Below are positions 54,717 through 62,905 of a DNA stretch of 64,000 bases, piece after piece; position 1 is the stretch's first letter; each line of letters opens with the position of its first letter. The translations under genes were made by a program, and so were the position numbers. The stretch covers positions 14,220 to 78,219 of the forward strand of contig NZ_LMFP01000008.1 in assembly GCF_001426885.1 (NCBI RefSeq), written 5' to 3'. The notes below the pieces were generated by a model, which had not been told where the DNA came from, ran no database searches, and worked only from the letters and a program-made list of their open reading frames with translations. Source of the stretch: Pelomonas sp. Root1444. GTDB taxonomy: Bacteria; Pseudomonadota; Gammaproteobacteria; Burkholderiales; Burkholderiaceae_C.

Positions 54717-55484
54717 TCAGGCGATGGACGTGGGGCCGGCATCATGCGCCAGCGACTGACCGGTGCGCCAGCCGAACAGGCCCGCCAATGCTGCGGCGAT
54801 GCCGGCGATGAGCGCGGTCACGCTGGCCGCTCGCAACAGGTGGCGGCGCCGGCGGCCGTCGCGCCGCGCCTTGCGGGCCGGGTGCTGGGCCAGCTCCTGC
54901 ACCAGCACGATCTCGCGCTGGCGCTCCTCGATGAGACGGGCCAGATCGCCGGCCTGCTCGAAGCGCCGCACCAGCTCGCGCAGGGCGTCCAGTTCGCGCT
55001 TGCGGATGCGCAGGCCCGGTGCCATCAGCGGGCTGCCCAGCGCCCGGGCGCGCAGGAACAGCGCTTTGGCGCCGAGGCGGTCGGGCTGGCAGCCCCAACC
55101 GGCGTCCAGGCAACTGGCGAGGTTGAAGGTGGCGTCGGCATGACCCCGGGCCGCGGCGGCCACGTAGAGGGCGAGGCCGCGGGCGGCATCGGGCGCGCCG
55201 CCCCAGCCGGCCACGAGCATGCGGCCGAGGTGGAACTGGGCCGTCAGGCTGCCTTCGGCCGCGGCCTGCTCCAGGCGCGCACGGGCCTGCACCGCGTCGC
55301 GCGGCAGGCCCAGGCCTTCAAGCTGGCACAAGGCCAGCATCGCCAGGCCTTCGGCATGGCCCGCGTCGGCAGCGACGCGGAACCAGTACACCGCCTGCTC
55401 ATGGTCGGGCTCGGCCGCGTTGAAATGCGCCAAGCCTTCGTCGAGCGGCTCGAGGCAGTGCCGGTAGGGGTCGACAAGTCGCAT
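54717..55484 (-). CDS. Sel1-like repeat protein with C-terminal membrane anchor
   Basis: A 255-residue protein with about four Sel1/TPR-like repeats (about residues 25-165: AVYWFRVAADAGHAEGLAML, ARLEQAAAEGSLTAQFHLGR, LALYVAAAARGHADATFNLA), a coiled-coil-prone segment (RFEQAGDLARLIEERQREIV) and one C-terminal span (ASVTALIAGIAAALAGLFGW). It is probably a tail-anchored adaptor at the inner membrane. The ATG at 55484 has an AGGGAG site; the longer open frame is not used. It is divergent from the PHA-granule-type gene. Confidence 0.83.
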   Translation of the reverse strand: MRLVDPYRHCLEPLDEGLAHFNAAEPDHEQAVYWFRVAADAGHAEGLAMLALCQLEGLGLPRDAVQARARLEQAAAEGSLTAQFHLGRMLVAGWGGAPDAARGLALYVAAAARGHADATFNLASCLDAGWGCQPDRLGAKALFLRARALGSPLMAPGLRIRKRELDALRELVRRFEQAGDLARLIEERQREIVLVQELAQHPARKARRDGRRRRHLLRAASVTALIAGIAAALAGLFGWRTGQSLAHDAGPTSIA

Positions 55485-55624
55485 GGTTTCTCCCTGCTGC
55501 AGCGGGCTTGAGCCCGGCTTTTGGCGCGGAAGTATGCGTGCAAACGGTGGGTCGGAAGGCCGGCCAGATGTGACACGAGGCTTCTCGCGTAGAGTGCGCC
55601 GCAAAGAGACCAAGGAGGGCCGCC

Positions 55625-55954
55625 ATGGCCGAAATCCGCATTCACCGAGACCACGACCTGGGCCTGACGAAGGCGCGCGAGATTGCCTGGCAATGGGCCG
55701 AGCAGGTCGAAGCGAAGTTCGACATGGAATGCACGGTGCTGGAAGGCGAAACCAGCGACACCGTCGAGTTCACGCGCTCGGGTGTGAAGGGCGAGCTGAC
55801 GGTCGCGCCCGACCACTTCGAGCTGGTCGCGCAGCTGGGCTTCCTGCTCGGCGCCTTCAAGAAGACGATAGAGGGCGAGATCGAGAAGGAGCTCGACTCG
55901 CTGCTGGCTGCGGGCGCCAAGAAGAAGGCGCCGGCCAAAAAGAAACCGGCCTGA
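55625..55954 (+). CDS. Polyhydroxyalkanoic acid system (PHA_gran_rgn-type) family protein
   Basis: A 109-residue cytoplasmic protein matching the PHA granule-associated regulatory family: MAEIRIHRDHDLGLTKAREIA at the N-terminus, the FTRSGVKGELTVAPDHFELVAQLGFLLGAFK core (quoted in part), and a Lys/Ala-rich tail (AKKKAPAKKKPA) that could bind DNA or granules. It lies close to an acyl-CoA-binding protein and a WS/DGAT acyltransferase, consistent with carbon/lipid storage. The precise function of the family is not established. Confidence 0.85.
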   Translation: MAEIRIHRDHDLGLTKAREIAWQWAEQVEAKFDMECTVLEGETSDTVEFTRSGVKGELTVAPDHFELVAQLGFLLGAFKKTIEGEIEKELDSLLAAGAKKKAPAKKKPA

Positions 55955-55997
55955 GCGCGCAGGCCCGGCCGGTCGTGGATGAGCCGACGGCGTCGGC

Positions 55998-56249
55998 TTA
56001 CTTCAGGGACTCGATGAGGTCCACGTACTGCTGCATCGCCTCGTCCTGCGACGTGCCCTTGAGCTCGTTCCACGCGTCCCACTTGGCGCGGCCGACCATG
56101 TCGGTGAAGCCCGGGCGCTTGCCCTCGACGTCGCCGGCGCTGCCCTGCTTGTAGAGGGCGTAGATCTTCAGCAGCGTCATGTTGTCGGGTCGCTCCGGCA
56201 GATTCTTGGAATCGGCGACGGCGGCTTCGAACTGGTCTTTCAGGCTCAC
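55998..56249 (-). CDS. Acyl-CoA-binding protein (ACBP)
   Basis: An 83-residue four-helix acyl-CoA carrier. The family core is clear: LLKIYALYKQGSAGDVEGKRPG and DMVGRAKWDAWNELKGTSQDEAM (quoted in part), including Tyr/Lys residues that contact the CoA 3'-phosphate. The GTG at 56249 with GGAG 6 bases upstream is preferred over a TTG seven codons earlier. It would deliver long-chain acyl-CoA, a substrate of the divergent WS/DGAT enzyme 98 bases away; they probably share a regulatory region. Confidence 0.92.
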   Translation of the reverse strand: MSLKDQFEAAVADSKNLPERPDNMTLLKIYALYKQGSAGDVEGKRPGFTDMVGRAKWDAWNELKGTSQDEAMQQYVDLIESLK

Positions 56250-56346
56250 GGGGTTCTCCAGGCTGATCAAGTGCGTCGATTCTCATGACAATCGACTGGC
56301 GGCCAGCGAGTTTAGGCCTGCAAGAACAATCAGCGAGGAGACCGAT

Positions 56347-57780
56347 TTGGGCCAGATGAGCGAACGCATGTCCAAGGTGGATACCGCCTGGCTGCGCATG
56401 GACACCGAGGCCAACCTGATGATGATCGTCGGGGTGTGGTCCATCCGTCCCGGCATCACGCTCGCCCAGCTGCGCGAGCGCGTGGCCGAGCGGCTGCTGC
56501 AGTACCCGCGCTTTCGCCAGAAGGTGGTCGAGGACGCGCTGCTCGGCGCGCAGTGGGTGGCCGACCGCGACTTCGACATCGCCCGCCACGTCATCGCCGA
56601 GGTGCCGCTGCCGATGCGCGGCGAGAGCAACGACGAGGTGCTTCGCAAGCGCGTCGCCGAGCTGTGCGCCCAGCCGCTGGACCCGGCCCACCCGCTGTGG
56701 CAGATGCAGCTCATCGAGGACATGGGCGACGGCACGAGCGCGCTGATCGCCCGCATCCACCACTGCATCGCCGACGGCATCGCGCTGATCGCCGTCATGC
56801 TGTCCATCACCGACGGTGGCAAGGCACCGCCGAAGCGCGCGCCCCGCGCCGAGGCGGAAGAACCCCATGAGGCCGACTGGCTGCTGGACGCCTTCCTGCG
56901 GCCCATGACCAACATGACCGTCAAGGCCATCGGCATGACGGGCAAGGGTGTGGCCAAGGGCGTCGACATTGCGATGAGTGGCGCCACGCCGATGGACTCG
57001 TCCATGGAGATGGCCCGCATGGGCTACCAGGCGGTGTCCGACGTGGCGGCTTTCGCGCTGATGCCCGACGACTCGCCGACGCGCCTGAAGGGCAAGCCCG
57101 GCGCGAGGAAGACCGTGGCCTGGGACGACAGCCTGGCGCTGGACGAGGTGAAGGCCGTCGGCAAGGCGCTGGGCGCGTCCATCAACGACGTGCTGCTGGC
57201 CTGCGCGGCCGGCGCCATCGGCCGCTATCTGGCGGACAAGGGCGAGGACCCGGCGGGCAAGGAGATCCGCGCGATGGTGCCCGTCAACCTTCGGCCGCTG
57301 GAACAGGCCTGGCAGTTGGGCAACCGCTTCGGCCTGGTGCCGCTGGTGCTGCCCATCGGCATCGCCAACCCCGTCGAGCGACTGTTCGCGGTGCGGGCGC
57401 GCATGAACGAGCTGAAGGGCAGCTTCCAGCCGGTGATGGCCTTCGGCCTGCTGTCGGTGGCGGGGCTGCTGATCAAGCCGGTGCAGCACGCGATGCTGAA
57501 CATCTTCGCCCGGAAGGCGACGGCCGTGATGACCAACGTGCCGGGCCCCGCCGAGGCGCTGAAGTTCTGCGGCTCGACGGTGGAGAAGGTGATGTTCTGG
57601 GTGCCGCAGTCGGGCGACATCGGCATGGGCGTCAGCATCCTGACCTATGCCGGGCGGGTGCAGTTCGGCCTCATCACCGATGCCGTGCTGTGCCCCGACC
57701 CCGAGGCCATCATCGCCAACTTCGCGCCGGAGTTCGAGAAGCTGCTGATGCTGGCGCTGATGATGCCCTGGGAGCGGTGA
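56347..57780 (+). CDS. Wax ester synthase/acyl-CoA:diacylglycerol acyltransferase (WS/DGAT)
   Basis: A 477-residue bifunctional acyltransferase that makes wax esters or triacylglycerol from acyl-CoA. The condensation-type active-site motif HHxxxDG is present as HHCIADG at residues 138-144, with PLWQMQLIED before it and the C-terminal NVPGPAEALKFCGS and GIGMGVSILTYAGR-type segment after. The start is a TTG at 56347, fixed by GAGGAG 6 bases upstream; the first ATG (56356) is too far from that site. It is divergent from the acyl-CoA-binding protein gene. Confidence 0.91.
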   Translation: MGQMSERMSKVDTAWLRMDTEANLMMIVGVWSIRPGITLAQLRERVAERLLQYPRFRQKVVEDALLGAQWVADRDFDIARHVIAEVPLPMRGESNDEVLRKRVAELCAQPLDPAHPLWQMQLIEDMGDGTSALIARIHHCIADGIALIAVMLSITDGGKAPPKRAPRAEAEEPHEADWLLDAFLRPMTNMTVKAIGMTGKGVAKGVDIAMSGATPMDSSMEMARMGYQAVSDVAAFALMPDDSPTRLKGKPGARKTVAWDDSLALDEVKAVGKALGASINDVLLACAAGAIGRYLADKGEDPAGKEIRAMVPVNLRPLEQAWQLGNRFGLVPLVLPIGIANPVERLFAVRARMNELKGSFQPVMAFGLLSVAGLLIKPVQHAMLNIFARKATAVMTNVPGPAEALKFCGSTVEKVMFWVPQSGDIGMGVSILTYAGRVQFGLITDAVLCPDPEAIIANFAPEFEKLLMLALMMPWER

Positions 57781-57822
57781 ACCCCGGCGGGCCGGCTTGG
57801 GAGCCTGGCGCTCGGTGCTGCG

Positions 57823-58164
57823 CTATTTGCCCGAAGCCGAGGCGGCGGTTGTAGGTTTCTTGGCCTTGGGCCGGCCAGCAGCGCTCGGGTAGGCGCGCAT
57901 GACGAGCGAAGGCTCGGCCTTGTCGAGGTAGGCGGCCAGCTGCTCTTCGGTGCAGGGCTTGGCGTCGCTGTAGTGCCGCATGTCGCCAGGGTGCTTCTCG
58001 CCGCGGTACTCGGGCGCGTTGCCGGCCGGCTGGTTCGCGATGAAGCTGGCGTAGCTCTGCGCGCAGCCGGCGCGCAGTTCGGACCGGGCCTTGGTCATGT
58101 CGGCGTCGTCGGCAAGAGCGCCGGTGCTGGCCAGGACGAGCGAGGCGATCAGGAGTTTCCGCAT
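57823..58164 (-). CDS. Small exported protein of unknown function (paralogue A)
   Basis: A 113-residue protein: signal peptide at residues 1-18 (RKLLIASLVLASTGALA), then SELRAGCAQSYASFI, PGDMRHYSDAKPCTEEQLAAYLDK and RAYPSAAGRPKAKKP. It is clearly a paralogue of the adjacent 121-residue protein, sharing the LRA.CAQSY, PCT..Q.AAYLD and AYP.AAGRP elements and two conserved cysteines that may form a disulfide. The tail is Lys/Ala/Thr-rich. The ATG at 58164 follows an AGAGGT ribosome-binding site. Function unknown. Confidence 0.75.
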   Translation of the reverse strand: MRKLLIASLVLASTGALADDADMTKARSELRAGCAQSYASFIANQPAGNAPEYRGEKHPGDMRHYSDAKPCTEEQLAAYLDKAEPSLVMRAYPSAAGRPKAKKPTTAASASGK

Positions 58165-58215
58165 GGCATGACCTCTTTGGAGTGCACTGAACTCCAAGAT
58201 TAGGTCGCCCAGCGC

Positions 58216-58245
58216 CAAAAACAAAGGCGCTCCGGAGAGCGCCTT
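58216..58245 (-). terminator. Intrinsic terminator between the two paralogous exported-protein genes
   Basis: On the minus strand AAGGCGCTC-TCCG-GAGCGCCTT (9-base-pair stem, 4-base loop) is followed by TGTTTTTGG. It lies 24 bases after the stop of paralogue B, so paralogues A and B are likely separate transcripts. Confidence 0.85.
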
Positions 58246-58269
58246 GCGTTTGCTGACAGCTGGGCCGCG

Positions 58270-58635
58270 TCAGAGGCTGAACGGTTCGGCCTTCTCGGCC
58301 TTCTTCTTGCCCTTGGTGGTGGGGCGGCCGGCGGCGGTCGGGTAGGCGGCCATCACCTTGGCGGGATCAGCCTTGTTGTCCAGGTAGGCGGCGTACTGCT
58401 GCGTGGTGCAGGGCAGCAGCTTGCCGGGCTTGGCCTCGCCCTTGTACTTGCCGTTCGAGTAGACGAACTGGTATTCGTTGGCGGCGGCCGGCATTGCCAC
58501 GCTGCTGGTCTCGCTGTAGCTCTGGGCGCACTCGGCGCGCAGCTCGGCCTGCTCGGGCGTGGCGTTGTTGGCTGCCTGGGCGGCGGAGCCCACGAAAGCG
58601 GTCACGGCGGCGAGGGCAGGGATCAGGAACTTCAT
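58270..58635 (-). CDS. Small exported protein of unknown function (paralogue B)
   Basis: A 121-residue protein: signal peptide at residues 1-21 (KFLIPALAAVTAFVGSAAQA), then AELRAECAQSYSETSS, NEYQFVYSNGKYKGEAKPG, LLPCTTQQYAAYLDNKADPA and AYPTAAGRPTTKGKKKAEK. It is a paralogue of the gene just downstream, with the same pair of cysteines and same AYPxAAGRP motif before a basic tail. It ends in a strong terminator. The periplasmic location is inferred; the function is unknown. Confidence 0.76.
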   Translation of the reverse strand: MKFLIPALAAVTAFVGSAAQAANNATPEQAELRAECAQSYSETSSVAMPAAANEYQFVYSNGKYKGEAKPGKLLPCTTQQYAAYLDNKADPAKVMAAYPTAAGRPTTKGKKKAEKAEPFSL

Positions 58636-58762
58636 GGCGCGGTCTCGTTGAAGGGGTGGCTGATGGGGGCGAAGCTTACGTCGCGGCACCTTGGCCCGCA
58701 CCCCCGGAAGCACGGGTGGCCGGGTCGTGAACTCCGTCACGACCCGCGGCAGCAGGTGTGAC

Positions 58763-59536
58763 TTATTCCTCGAGTTCTTCCTTGGCCATCTCGACGTCCA
58801 GCTGCTCCATCGCATCCATCGCCTCGCAGGCGGCCGCGTCGGCGTACAGCTTCTCGGCTTCCTTCATGCGCTTGTCGCCCTCCAGCATGACCAGGCCGTT
58901 GGCGCGCTCGATCATCGCAATGGCGCTGGTGGGGTTGAGCTTCAAGGCCTGCTCGAACATCTTCAAGCCCGTGGCCGTGTCGGCGCCCTGGGTCTTGCCG
59001 AGCAGCTTGCCGACCTTGTCGATGACCTCGGCGTGGAAGGCACCCAGCGCGATGTGGGCGTCGGCGTGCTTGGGCGCCAGCGTGATGGTGGTCTCCAGCG
59101 CGTTCTTGACCTTGGAGCCCAGGCCCTGGGCCAGCGCCTTGGTGATGCTGATGCCCTGGCCATAACGGCCCAGTGCGTAGGCCTGCCAGTAGTGCGCGTT
59201 CGGGTTCTTGGGTTCTTCGGCCTGCTGGGCCTCGGCGCGCTCGGCGATCTCCAGGAACATCTCCAGCTTCACCTTCTCCTTCTTCTCGAGGTAGTTGGCG
59301 TAGATGCCCTGGGCCTTGTTGGCGACGGTGATGCCGGCGCCGCCCGCGGCCAGGCCCGCGTCGTAGGCCGCCTGGAAGTCGCCGGCGTGGAAGTGGATCC
59401 AGGCCTGCACGACGTCGGCGTCCTTGGGGAAGGGCTCCGCGTCGCCGGCATGCAGCCGCGCCCAGTGCTTCTTCAGCGTGGCCGGCGTGTACACGAACGC
59501 GCTGTTGTCGTAGGGGAAGGCGGTCCACTTGGCCAT
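58763..59536 (-). CDS. Tetratricopeptide-repeat-like protein
   Basis: A 257-residue, helix-rich, soluble acidic protein. TPR-like helices are seen at KDADVVQAWIHFHAGDFQAA, ALETTITLAPKHADAHIALG and MFEQALKLNPTSAIAMIERA; the C-terminus is highly acidic (EQLDVEMAKEELEE). It starts MAKWTAFPYDNSAFVYTPATLKKHW, an N-terminal segment conserved in this kind of protein in my recollection. It probably acts as a protein-interaction scaffold. It lies 13 bases after the TetR gene on the same strand, so the two may be co-transcribed. Confidence 0.8.
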   Translation of the reverse strand: MAKWTAFPYDNSAFVYTPATLKKHWARLHAGDAEPFPKDADVVQAWIHFHAGDFQAAYDAGLAAGGAGITVANKAQGIYANYLEKKEKVKLEMFLEIAERAEAQQAEEPKNPNAHYWQAYALGRYGQGISITKALAQGLGSKVKNALETTITLAPKHADAHIALGAFHAEVIDKVGKLLGKTQGADTATGLKMFEQALKLNPTSAIAMIERANGLVMLEGDKRMKEAEKLYADAAACEAMDAMEQLDVEMAKEELEE

Positions 59537-59549
59537 GGCTTTGTCTCCG

Positions 59550-60221
59550 TCAGGGTTGTGATTGATGGGTCTGGTACTGGCCGGCGAGTTTGTAGAGGTG
59601 GTCCTTGGACGCAGGCTCAAGGTAGGGTAGCAGCAGGCTTAAAGCGTGGAAGGCGCCGCGCATCAGCGCCGCGCCGGCGCGGTCGGGCTCCAGCGCATGG
59701 CGCGGGTCGCGCACGTATTCGTAGCTCAGCCAGTAGCTCACGACGACGACCATCGCGTTGGCCGTGGGCGCGGCTTCGCGCAGCTCCATCTTCAACGCGC
59801 CGCCCAGGTGCAGGCCGGACAGCACGTGCCGCATCGCCTGCTCCTTGGCCGCCAGCAGCGTCTGGAAGTGGGTTTCGAGCCGGCGGTTCTTGAACAGCAG
59901 GTCGTTGAGGTCGCGGTACAGGAAGCGGTGCTTCCAGATCAGCTCGAACAGCATGTGGAAGAACAGCCAGGCGTCCTCCACATTGCGCACGTTGTCGGCG
60001 GCGGCCAGCAGCTCCTGCAGCTCGGCCTCGTAGCGGCCGAAGAGGGCGTTGACCAGCTCGTCCTTGGCCGGGTAGTGGTAGTACAGGTTGCCCGGGCTGA
60101 TCTTCAGTTCCGCCGAGATGAGCGTGGTCGACACATTGGGCTCGCCGAAGGCGTTGAAGAGGTCGAGCGTGACCTCCAGGATGCGCTCGGCGGTGCGGCG
60201 GGGTTTCTTGGGCGGCGGCAT
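59550..60221 (-). CDS. TetR-family transcriptional regulator
   Basis: A 223-residue repressor-type regulator. The N-terminal helix-turn-helix lies at about residues 11-57 (RILEVTLDLFNAFGEPNVST, LISAELKISPGNLYYHYPAKDELV, quoted in parts), followed by an all-helical ligand domain with aromatic clusters. The ATG at 60221 begins the typical basic N-terminus (PPPKKPRRT). It is divergent from the YadGH-like ABC exporter and precedes the TPR gene; it may regulate either. The ligand is unknown. Confidence 0.9.
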   Translation of the reverse strand: MPPPKKPRRTAERILEVTLDLFNAFGEPNVSTTLISAELKISPGNLYYHYPAKDELVNALFGRYEAELQELLAAADNVRNVEDAWLFFHMLFELIWKHRFLYRDLNDLLFKNRRLETHFQTLLAAKEQAMRHVLSGLHLGGALKMELREAAPTANAMVVVVSYWLSYEYVRDPRHALEPDRAGAALMRGAFHALSLLLPYLEPASKDHLYKLAGQYQTHQSQP

Positions 60222-60295
60222 GGGGCGGGAGTGAGCTGCGGGGCATTCTGGCAGTGAAGAGCGGCCAAACGGCGCCACTCCTAGAATTCCGCGCC

Positions 60296-61219
60296 ATGCC
60301 GAGCCCGACCCCATCGCCCCCTGCCATTTCGTTCGAGAACGTCAAGAAAACATACCGGGGAGGGCAGCTCAAGGCGCTGGACGGGGTCAGCTTCGACATC
60401 CAGGCCGGCGAGTTCTTCGGCCTGCTGGGCCCCAACGGCGCGGGCAAGACGACGCTGATCAGCGTGCTCGCCGGGCTGACCAAGGCCACCGAGGGCCGCG
60501 TGCGCGTGATGGGCCATGACGTGGTGGACGACTATGCCGCCGCCCGCAAGGCACTGGGCGTGGTGCCGCAGGAGCTGGTGTTCGACCCCTTCTTCAGCGT
60601 GCGCGAGTCGCTGCGCATCCAGAGCGGCTACTTCGGCGTGCACGGCAACGACGACTGGATCGACGAGCTGCTCGCCAACCTGGGCCTGGCCGACAAGGCC
60701 AACGCGAACATGCGGCAGCTGTCCGGCGGCATGAAGCGCCGCGTGCTGGTGGCGCAGGCGCTGGTGCACCGGCCGCCGGTCATCGTGCTGGACGAGCCCA
60801 CCGCCGGCGTCGACGTGGAACTGCGCCAGACGCTGTGGCAGTTCATCGCGCGCCTGAACAGGGAAGGCCACACGGTGCTGCTGACGACGCACTACCTCGA
60901 AGAGGCCGAGGCGCTGTGCCAGCGCATCGGCATGCTGAAGAACGGCCGCATCGTGGCGCTGGACCGCACTTCGCAGCTGCTCGCCGGCACGGCGTCGACG
61001 ATGCTGCGCTTCAAGACCGACGCGCAGCTGCCACCGGACATCGCCGCGCGTGCCCGCGTGACGGGCCGCATCGTGCAGGTGACGGCGCACGACGCCGCTG
61101 AAGTGGAGGCCACGTTGGCGGAATTGAGAAAGGTCGGCTGCCCCGTCGAGGACCTGGAGATCGGCCGGGCCGACCTCGAAGACGTGTTCCTGGAAATCAT
61201 GCAAGGGGAACATGCATGA
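60296..61219 (+). CDS. ABC exporter ATP-binding protein (YadG-like)
   Basis: A 307-residue ATPase of the DrrA/NatA/YadG class. Walker A is GPNGAGKTT (about residues 45-53), the Q-loop region is VPQELVFDPFFSV, the signature is LSGGMKRRVLVAQAL, Walker B is VIVLDEPTAGVDVELR and the H-loop is TTHYLEEAEAL. The length (307) closely matches E. coli YadG. The ATG at 60296 is preferred over an in-frame GTG at 60254. Its stop overlaps the permease start by 4 bases; together they form an ABC-2-type exporter of unknown substrate. Confidence 0.91.
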   Translation: MPSPTPSPPAISFENVKKTYRGGQLKALDGVSFDIQAGEFFGLLGPNGAGKTTLISVLAGLTKATEGRVRVMGHDVVDDYAAARKALGVVPQELVFDPFFSVRESLRIQSGYFGVHGNDDWIDELLANLGLADKANANMRQLSGGMKRRVLVAQALVHRPPVIVLDEPTAGVDVELRQTLWQFIARLNREGHTVLLTTHYLEEAEALCQRIGMLKNGRIVALDRTSQLLAGTASTMLRFKTDAQLPPDIAARARVTGRIVQVTAHDAAEVEATLAELRKVGCPVEDLEIGRADLEDVFLEIMQGEHA

Positions 61220-61971
61220 ACGGGGCCTCGACGCTTTTCAAGAAGGAAGTGCTGCGCTTCTGGAAGGTTGCCTTCCAGACCGTGTGCGCGCCGGTGCTGA
61301 CGGCCGTCATGTACCTGCTCGTGTTCGGCCATACGCTGGAAGACCACGTGAAGGTCTACGACACGGTGGGCTACACGCAGTTCCTGATCCCCGGCCTGGT
61401 GATGATGAGCGTGCTGCAGAACGCCTTCGCCAACAGCTCGTCCAGCCTCATCCAGAGCAAGATCACCGGCAACCTAGTGTTCCTGCTGCTGACGCCGCTG
61501 TCGCCGGCGGCCTGGTTCGTCGCCTACGTGGGCGCGGCCGTCGTGCGTGGCCTCGCCGTGGGCGCGGGCGTGCTGCTGGTCACCATCTGGTTTGCGCCGC
61601 CCGGCCTGGACAACCTCTTGTGGGTGCTGGCCTTCACGGTGCTGGGCGCCGGCCTGATGGGCACGCTGGGCCTGATCGCCGGCCTGTGGGCCGAAAAGTT
61701 CGACCAGCTCGCCGCCTTCCAGAACTTCATCATCATGCCGATGACGTTCCTGTCGGGCGTTTTCTATTCGGTGCACTCGCTGCCGGGCTTCTGGCAAGGC
61801 ATCAGCCACCTGAACCCGTTCTTCTACATGATCGACGGCTTCCGCCGCGGCTTCTTCGGCGTCAGCGACGTGTCCCCATGGCTGAGCCTGGGCGTCGTCG
61901 GCGTCAGCTTCGCGGTGACGGCGAGCCTCGCTTTATCGCTGCTGAAGAGCGGCTACAAGATCCGGTCCTGA
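61216..61971 (+). CDS. ABC-2-type exporter permease (YadH-like)
   Basis: A 251-residue membrane protein with six likely spans and an N-terminal amphipathic [18 protein letters not shown] segment. It carries the ABC-2 features [38 protein letters not shown] and [20 protein letters not shown]. The length closely matches E. coli YadH (256). The ATG overlaps the ATPase stop (ATGA). The substrate is unknown; related pairs sit beside bolA-like genes in Burkholderiales. Confidence 0.91.
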   Translation: MNGASTLFKKEVLRFWKVAFQTVCAPVLTAVMYLLVFGHTLEDHVKVYDTVGYTQFLIPGLVMMSVLQNAFANSSSSLIQSKITGNLVFLLLTPLSPAAWFVAYVGAAVVRGLAVGAGVLLVTIWFAPPGLDNLLWVLAFTVLGAGLMGTLGLIAGLWAEKFDQLAAFQNFIIMPMTFLSGVFYSVHSLPGFWQGISHLNPFFYMIDGFRRGFFGVSDVSPWLSLGVVGVSFAVTASLALSLLKSGYKIRS

Positions 61972-62009
61972 GTCCTCCCTAAAATCCGGGTTTTTCCCGA
62001 GGACCCATG

Positions 62010-62249
62010 ATGGCCGACCCGACACCGCAAGAAGTGCGCGATTTCATTGCTGCAGGTCTGCCCTGCACGCATCTGGAAGTCGAGGGCGACGGCCGCCACT
62101 TCTTCGCGACCATCGTGTCGGCCGAGTTCACCGGCCTGACCCGCATCAAGCGCCACCAGCGTGTCTACGCCGCCCTGGGCGAGCGCATGCGCGAGCAGAT
62201 CCATGCGCTGTCGATGAAGACGCTGGCCCCCGAGGAGTGGACGCAATGA
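62010..62249 (+). CDS. BolA/IbaG-family protein
   Basis: A 79-residue single-domain BolA-type protein. The conserved [22 protein letters not shown] and [19 protein letters not shown] segments are present (quoted in part). A Cys ([12 protein letters not shown]) and the conserved His (QIHALSMKT) would ligate a [2Fe-2S] cluster with a monothiol glutaredoxin in family members. The ATG at 62010 is preferred over the adjacent ATG at 62007 because GAGGA lies 6 bases upstream. Its stop overlaps the hisG start. Confidence 0.88.
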   Translation: MADPTPQEVRDFIAAGLPCTHLEVEGDGRHFFATIVSAEFTGLTRIKRHQRVYAALGERMREQIHALSMKTLAPEEWTQ

Positions 62250-62905
62250 CCGGCCTGACCCTCGCGCTCTCCAAGGGCCGCATTTTCGAAGAGACGCTGC
62301 CGCTGCTGCGCGCCGCCGGCATCGAGGTGCTGGAAGACCCCGAGACCTCGCGCAAGCTCATCCTGCCGACCAACCACGACGGCGTGCGCATCGTGATGGT
62401 CCGCGCCAGCGACGTGCCGACCTATGTGCAATACGGCGGCGCCGACCTCGGCGTGGCCGGCCGCGACGTGCTGCACGAGCAGGCCCTCGCGCAAGGCGGC
62501 TCGCACGGCCTGTACCAGCCGCTGGACTTGAAGATCGCCCGCTGCCGCGTCAGCGTCGCGACGCGTGCCGACTTCGACTACGCCGCCGCCGTCAAGCAGG
62601 GCTCGCGCATCCGCGTGGCCACCAAGTACACCGAGATCGCCCGCCAGCACTTCGCCGACAAGGGCGTGCACGTGGACCTCATCAAGCTCTACGGCTCGAT
62701 GGAATTGGCGCCGCTGACCGGGCTGGCCGAGGCCATCGTCGACCTCGTCTCCACCGGCGGCACGCTGCGTGCGAACAAGCTGGTGGAGGTGGAGCAGATC
62801 ATGGACATCTCGTCGCGCCTGGTCGTCAACCAGGCGGCACTCAAGCTCAAGCGCGACCTGCTGCGCCCGCTCATCGACGCCTTCGCCTCGGCCATCCAAC
62901 CATGA
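62246..62905 (+). CDS. hisG: ATP phosphoribosyltransferase HisG (short form)
   Basis: First enzyme of histidine biosynthesis, condensing ATP with PRPP. At 219 residues it is the short form that lacks the C-terminal regulatory domain and normally works with HisZ, which is not in the window. [18 protein letters not shown] opens the protein, [17 protein letters not shown] and [14 protein letters not shown] are family stretches, and [15 protein letters not shown] is the PRPP-binding motif. The ATG at 62246 overlaps the BolA-gene stop (ATGA); a GTG three codons earlier is less likely. Its stop overlaps hisD (ATGA). Confidence 0.94.
   Translation: MTGLTLALSKGRIFEETLPLLRAAGIEVLEDPETSRKLILPTNHDGVRIVMVRASDVPTYVQYGGADLGVAGRDVLHEQALAQGGSHGLYQPLDLKIARCRVSVATRADFDYAAAVKQGSRIRVATKYTEIARQHFADKGVHVDLIKLYGSMELAPLTGLAEAIVDLVSTGGTLRANKLVEVEQIMDISSRLVVNQAALKLKRDLLRPLIDAFASAIQP

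Noticed and set aside
55955-55997. GCCGACGGCGTCGGC hairpin between the PHA-type and ACBP genes as a terminator
   Set aside because: Short stem with no T run on either strand; likely part of ordinary GC-rich intergenic sequence.
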